Shown here: piece by piece, positions 60,219 through 64,000 of the stretch
How the letters are laid out: every line of letters starts with the position of its first letter
How positions within the stretch are numbered: the first letter of the stretch is position 1
NCBI RefSeq assembly: GCF_029265695.1
Contig: NZ_JAJUHW010000009.1
Coordinates: forward strand, 1 to 64,000
Direction of reading: 5' to 3'
DNA from: Gracilinema caldarium
Lineage (GTDB): Bacteria > Spirochaetota > Spirochaetia > Treponematales > Breznakiellaceae
Length of the DNA stretch: 64,000 nt
Position numbers and translations under genes: made by a program
The notes under the pieces: model-generated
Databases searched by the model: none
What the model was told of the DNA's origin: nothing
Seen by the model: only the letters and a program-made list of their open reading frames with translations

Positions 60219-62389
60219 TCAATTTTTGTGGATATAAATAAAAGTGCAGGACCCGCGGTGAGCCTGGTCTCTGGAAGGGGAATCTCGTCGTAGCGGCCTA
60301 TATTGTTCCAATAGGTATACCCATAGTTGCCAGCATTTTGGACACCCAAAAGCTGCCTGAGTACATATTCGCTGTTGTAGTATTTTCGGTCATAAGAGAC
60401 ATTCATGTAAAAGGCCTGCATATAGGGCCGGATTACAGCTTGGTTGCGTGCTATGGACATTGCCCGGAGGGTACCTAAGTAATATATTCGGTAAGGCCGC
60501 AGTTCCGGTGGGTTGTTTGCCAGAAAATTTTGTTCAAAATGACTCGGATAGTACATGGGACAGATTACATCAACATAGCGGGAGAGCACTTCCACTTCCT
60601 GGCCGGTGCGGGCCCCGGTTCGATACCATCCGTTAGCCCCGTAAATGTCAATGGAAATCGGGGCATCCACATTCTTACGCACATAGCGCAAAAAGGAAAG
60701 TATGGCGCTTTCCATGTCCATGCCCGCATCCCGCCACCGGAAGCTTGCCTGGGGCAGGTTGATGCCATCGGTGGGAAAGCGGATATAATCAAATTGAATT
60801 TCATCAAATCCGCGGTTATGCAATTCTTTGGCTATATTGGTGATATATGCCCAGACTTCTTCCGAATAGGGATCCACCCATTTTTCGTCGTATTCAGTCC
60901 GGGTGCCGTCAGTGTTTTCGTAATACCCCTGCCAGGGACCGTTGGTAGCCGAATCCCAAACGGCGTATTTACCTCCTTCCTTCTTGTATAATTCTGGATC
61001 CTTAAAAACCACAAGCCGTGCCACAAGGTATGCTCCATGGGCTTTCATGGTGGGTACAAAGGTTTCAAGGTCCACAGGATTAAAGACCCTGCCTTTTGCC
61101 GCAATTTCCGGATTTTTGGGAACAAACCGGAGCCTGCCGTAGTCGTCTTTCATGTCAATAACGACCATATTGAGCTTTTTTGTATCTAAGATCTGGACGT
61201 ACCGGCCAAGGCTTTTTTGGTCTAAGCCATGGTTAACGGGCATATAAAAACCTTCACGATTTAATGCCCTCTGAAGATAGGGCTTCTCTGCTGCTACATT
61301 AAAGGGTTCCTGCAAAAGCCAAAGTTCGGAAAGACTAAGTTGAGCGGTCCCGGAATTATCAGAATTTGGTGAAGCCATAAAAGCCGCTGCGTTAAGTTTA
61401 CCTTCTACCAGCGATTCAGCCCGTTTCATTGTCACTGTTAGAAGGTCGGTAGTTATATCTTGCCGGTTTGATTTGATTTCAGTGCCATTTTTATCAGTAA
61501 GAGGAACGCTTGCAAGCCCTCCCTGTTGTGCGTAAAGAATAATATTTCCCAGACGCTGGAGTCCGTCCTGGGCTTTAAATTCATGTTTGCCCTTATAAAG
61601 GAGATTGAACCGTTTCGCATCCCAATCGAGTTCATAGAGCCGTTCCCGGAAGCTCTGGAGGGCAAAAATTCGATTTGAGCCTGATATGGTATCCACGAGA
61701 ATGTCCGAGACTTCATCGGGATTTTCGGTGGTCTCATGTAGTTCCAGTCCCTGGTTCAGGGATATCCACTTTTGGCTTGCACCTGAACCGGAAGAGCCCA
61801 AGGGCAAGGCAAAGACCCCATATATGCCATGGGTTGCAAACACAACAGCGCTGTTGTTCAGGTTTGCCGCCGCTACGGCCTTTAATCCATTGGTTTTTGC
61901 GGGGGGCATACCAAGGTTTTTCCATGAGAGGCCCCCATCCCGGGACAAATAGACGCCATCCTTGGTGGCAGTAACCAGCATGGAAGGATCAGATGGGTTA
62001 TATTCAAGGTCTTTCAGGTCCTGGATCTGCCGTACAAATTGCTTTTTGCCTTCCGCAATCTCCTTGAGTACCTTGACTGGCAAACCCTGGTTGCGTTCTT
62101 CCCAATTAGTGAGGTCCTTAGAAAATAAAATGCCCTTATCGGTCAGCAGATAATATCCCTGGGGGTGGACTAGAATTTTTTTAACCATCCCACCGGTCCA
62201 TAGCGAGACCGCAGCTGTATTTTCTTCAACCCGAAATAGGCCCTTCGTTGTTCCCACAAGTACGCTCTGAAATGGTTTTAGATCCCGGGCTGCAACAAGC
62301 TTTTGACTTGACTGTGCGGGAAGCAGCAAGCCTGCGGAAATAAGAAGAAATATAATCAAAATATTTTGATGAAAGGATTTCTTGTTCAT
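60215..62389 (-). CDS. Secreted propeller plus DUF4015-like glycosidase-fold protein
   Basis: Exported protein of 724 residues. After a signal peptide (NILIIFLLISAGLLLPAQ), residues 30-300 hold BNR/sialidase-type propeller units (VLVGTTKGLFRVEEN, VTATKDGVYLSRDGGLSWKN). Residues 370-700 form a TIM-barrel domain of the DUF4015 putative glycoside hydrolase type: NMVVIDMKDDYGRLRFVPKN, RGFDEIQFDYIRFPTDG, SIDIYGANGWYRTG and YVDVICPMYYPSHF. Substrate unknown. taagg precedes the ATG. The ROK operator of the next operon lies at its 3' end, and no such operator precedes this gene. Confidence 0.85.
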   Translation of the reverse strand: MNKKSFHQNILIIFLLISAGLLLPAQSSQKLVAARDLKPFQSVLVGTTKGLFRVEENTAAVSLWTGGMVKKILVHPQGYYLLTDKGILFSKDLTNWEERNQGLPVKVLKEIAEGKKQFVRQIQDLKDLEYNPSDPSMLVTATKDGVYLSRDGGLSWKNLGMPPAKTNGLKAVAAANLNNSAVVFATHGIYGVFALPLGSSGSGASQKWISLNQGLELHETTENPDEVSDILVDTISGSNRIFALQSFRERLYELDWDAKRFNLLYKGKHEFKAQDGLQRLGNIILYAQQGGLASVPLTDKNGTEIKSNRQDITTDLLTVTMKRAESLVEGKLNAAAFMASPNSDNSGTAQLSLSELWLLQEPFNVAAEKPYLQRALNREGFYMPVNHGLDQKSLGRYVQILDTKKLNMVVIDMKDDYGRLRFVPKNPEIAAKGRVFNPVDLETFVPTMKAHGAYLVARLVVFKDPELYKKEGGKYAVWDSATNGPWQGYYENTDGTRTEYDEKWVDPYSEEVWAYITNIAKELHNRGFDEIQFDYIRFPTDGINLPQASFRWRDAGMDMESAILSFLRYVRKNVDAPISIDIYGANGWYRTGARTGQEVEVLSRYVDVICPMYYPSHFEQNFLANNPPELRPYRIYYLGTLRAMSIARNQAVIRPYMQAFYMNVSYDRKYYNSEYVLRQLLGVQNAGNYGYTYWNNIGRYDEIPLPETRLTAGPALLFISTKID

Positions 62390-62434
62390 AACCTTACCAT
62401 ATCTAAAAACTTTATTTTTGTGTAGCGTGCTGCC

Positions 62435-62463
62435 TGTACAAACCGTATTTCGGCTTTTATACT
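62435..62463 (+). promoter_or_regulatory. Promoter of the phosphofructokinase gene
   Basis: TGTACA (62435-62440), 17 bases, TATACT (62458-62463). The start point would be near 62470, just before the gaggagg ribosome site at 62474-62480. The -35 matches the consensus at four of six bases. Confidence 0.5.
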
Positions 62464-62485
62464 GATACCAGTAGAGGAGGCTTAT

Positions 62486-63592
62486 GTGGGAGAGCGAAGT
62501 AAAAGCGTTACAAAAACCATCGGGATTCTAACCTCCGGCGGAGATTGCCCCGGCTTGAATGCTGCAATACGCGGCGTGTGCCGGGCTGCCTACGACCGTT
62601 ACAATATGAGTATTATTGGTATTGCCAACGGATACCGGGGGCTCATTGACGGGGATGCCCGCCTCCTAAAGCCTGAAGATTTTTCTGGTATTCTCACCCG
62701 GGGTGGGACCATTTTAGGGACCAGCAGAGAAAAGCCCTTTAAGTCTCGGAACGGCGAATACGACGCTGATGTGGGCCAAGATAAGGTTGAGATAATCAAA
62801 GAAAACTATAGAAAGCTGAACCTTGATTGCCTTGTGGTTCTTGGCGGCAATGGTACCAATACCACCGGATACCTGCTCTCACAGGAAGGGCTTAATGTCA
62901 TAGGTCTTCCGAAAACCATTGATAACGACATCGTCGGTACCGATATGACCTTTGGATTCCATTCCGCAGTCTCTATTGCCACCGAGGCCATAGACCGGCT
63001 CCATTCTACCGCCCACAGCCACAACCGAGTTATGGTGATAGAACTCATGGGCCACAAGGCCGGCTGGCTGGCCCTCTATGCGGGTGTTGCGGGGGGCGGA
63101 GATATTATCCTTTTACCGGAAATCCCCTACGATATCGATGCGATTGGCCGGCATCTTCTTAAGCGGGCCCGGGATGGCAAAAGTTTCTCTATCGTGGTTG
63201 TGGCTGAGGGCGCATTATCGGTAGAAGAAGCCAAGATGGACAAAAAGGAACGGAAAAAATACCGCGAAAAGACCGCAAAGCCTTCTATTGGGTACCGGGT
63301 AGCCCGGGAAATCGAAGCAGAAACGGGAATGGAAACCAGGGTCACCGTTTTGGGTTATCTCCAGCGGGGCGGTATCCCCAGCGCATGGGACCGGGTTCTG
63401 GCAACGACCTTTGGCACCGCCGCGGCGGAACTCCTTGCCCGGGGTGAATATGGCAAAATGGTCTGTCTCAAGGGTAACGAAGTTGGATCGGTGGATCTCA
63501 GCGAGCCCGCGGGGCGCATAAAAACAGTACCCGAAGACCATTATATGCTGGATACGGCCCGCTCTGTCGGTACCTGTCTTGGTAATGAATAG
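62486..63592 (+). CDS. pfkA: 6-phosphofructokinase
   Basis: Glycolytic enzyme of 368 residues that phosphorylates fructose-6-phosphate. The phosphate loop GILTSGGDCPGLNAAIRG and the catalytic PKTIDNDIVGTDMTFG are normal. The phosphoryl-donor motif is GGNG: Asn122 stands where most PFKs have the Mg-binding Asp, while Gly123 (ATP type) and Lys143 are present. Gly with Lys at these two sites occurs in ATP-using enzymes of the mixed group, so ATP is more likely than pyrophosphate. GTG 62486 is the start, five bases after gaggagg; an ATG two bases upstream is out of frame and ends early. Confidence 0.92.
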   Translation: MGERSKSVTKTIGILTSGGDCPGLNAAIRGVCRAAYDRYNMSIIGIANGYRGLIDGDARLLKPEDFSGILTRGGTILGTSREKPFKSRNGEYDADVGQDKVEIIKENYRKLNLDCLVVLGGNGTNTTGYLLSQEGLNVIGLPKTIDNDIVGTDMTFGFHSAVSIATEAIDRLHSTAHSHNRVMVIELMGHKAGWLALYAGVAGGGDIILLPEIPYDIDAIGRHLLKRARDGKSFSIVVVAEGALSVEEAKMDKKERKKYREKTAKPSIGYRVAREIEAETGMETRVTVLGYLQRGGIPSAWDRVLATTFGTAAAELLARGEYGKMVCLKGNEVGSVDLSEPAGRIKTVPEDHYMLDTARSVGTCLGNE

Positions 63593-63613
63593 GTTGGGAT
63601 GTTTTTCTAAAAA

Positions 63614-63633
63614 TGACCGACTTTTGAAAATAG
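63614..63633. repeat. Right-end fragment of the dispersed hairpin repeat
   Basis: TGACCGACTTTTGAAAATAG matches the right end of copies R1 and R2. Only this block is present here, between the pfkA stop and the convergent kinase gene. Confidence 0.4.
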
Positions 63634-63634
63634 C

Positions 63635-64000
63635 TCAGAGGGGAAAAGAAGCGGAGAAATAGTACCCTGTGCCATTTTCAGTTTCCGGTTTGCTCAGTAA
63701 AATGCCTCCAACCTTTTGCACTAAACCGCAAATAATGTCCTGGCCTTCTCCTCGGGTTTTATGCTCCGATACATAGGGTGCTTTGAGCTCTTTGACTATT
63801 TCCCTATCTTCCAAGCGAGAGTCATCGAACTCCTGGTACGTAAAAATAAGGGTATTATTAACTTGTTTTAGGTTGATATGTATTTCAGGAAATGTGGCGC
63901 TGCAATGTTTGAGCGTGTTTGTAACAAGTTCGTTTTCAATCAGCGCAATCGTTGTGGCTATGTCCTTGGATATCACCAGGGATTCATCAACCTCTAATGA
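63635..64000 (-). CDS. C-terminal end of a sensor histidine kinase (5' part outside window)
   Basis: ATP-binding end of a histidine kinase. The frame is open to the window edge, where it reads SLEVDESLVISKDIATTIAL, then the N-box IENELVTNTLKHCS. The weak G1/G2 region (EFDDSRLEDRE, later HKTRGEGQDIICGLVQKVGG) and the final NGTGYYFSASFPL fit HisKA_2/HWE-type kinases. The GTG at 63976 is internal. The sensor part and any partner regulator lie beyond the window. The G-box region seems degenerate compared with typical kinases. Confidence 0.8.
   Translation of the reverse strand, partial: SLEVDESLVISKDIATTIALIENELVTNTLKHCSATFPEIHINLKQVNNTLIFTYQEFDDSRLEDREIVKELKAPYVSEHKTRGEGQDIICGLVQKVGGILLSKPETENGTGYYFSASFPL

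Noticed and set aside
1-64000. rRNA, tRNA, insertion sequences, phage genes or riboswitches
   Set aside because: None with a recognisable sequence pattern was seen on either strand by eye; small structured RNAs could still be missed.

Overview
The window (about 50-55% GC, very dense, no rRNA or tRNA seen) looks like chromosome of a free-living or gut-associated Treponema or close relative. Evidence for a spirochaete: a very long SpiroCoCo-type coiled-coil protein, CarD next to IspD and IspF, many signal-peptide or lipoprotein envelope proteins without database-style names, two sugar ABC importers without their own ATPase, and a caspase/FGE-type surface protein of a kind common in environmental treponemes. 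The species is an inference.

Layout. 1-4694: end of a sugar ABC importer operon (two permeases) with an amylosucrase-type GH13 enzyme and a LacI regulator. 4725-16606: a tight plus-strand run of envelope genes: a secreted NlpC/P60-like protein, a 989-residue TPR protein, a probable outer-membrane barrel, ExbB/ExbD/TonB-like proteins, a HAD hydrolase and the coiled-coil protein. 16609-20797 (minus): OppA-like lipoprotein, CarD, IspD, IspF, endonuclease III. 20821-25419: a helical protein, three secreted proteins, glutaredoxin. 25534-28965 (minus): mnmE-mnmG tRNA-modification pair. 29085-34420: CsgG-like/barrel protein, GalU, and a caspase-PEGA-FGE protein whose signal peptide is out of frame and whose C-terminus looks like the variable region of a diversity-generating retroelement target. 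34516-39638: M18 aminopeptidase, HD-GYP phosphodiesterase, PAP2 phosphatase, cysK with an Rrf2 regulator and a clear palindromic operator.

39644-60170 is the most interesting part. Three transcription units and a ROK repressor share one operator of about 22 bp. Together they encode what reads as a complete sulfoquinovose (plant sulfolipid sugar) degradation route of the sulfo-transketolase type. Entry is by an ABC importer and a GPH symporter. A GH31 enzyme with all the sulfoquinovosidase substrate residues frees the sugar. A DUF4867-type cupin and a FucI-like protein are candidate isomerases. A split transketolase, an RpiB-like isomerase that has lost its phosphate ligands, an iron alcohol dehydrogenase and a TauE/SafE exporter would finish the route, ending with isethionate export. 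Between these units lie tcdA, an AT-rich ccdAB toxin-antitoxin pair, a YD-like repeat protein, an ECF sigma factor with a small membrane partner, and members of a dispersed hairpin-rich repeat family.

60215-64000: a secreted propeller plus DUF4015-like glycosidase-fold protein, a phosphofructokinase with an unusual Asn in its GGDG motif, and the C-terminal end of a histidine kinase cut by the window edge.
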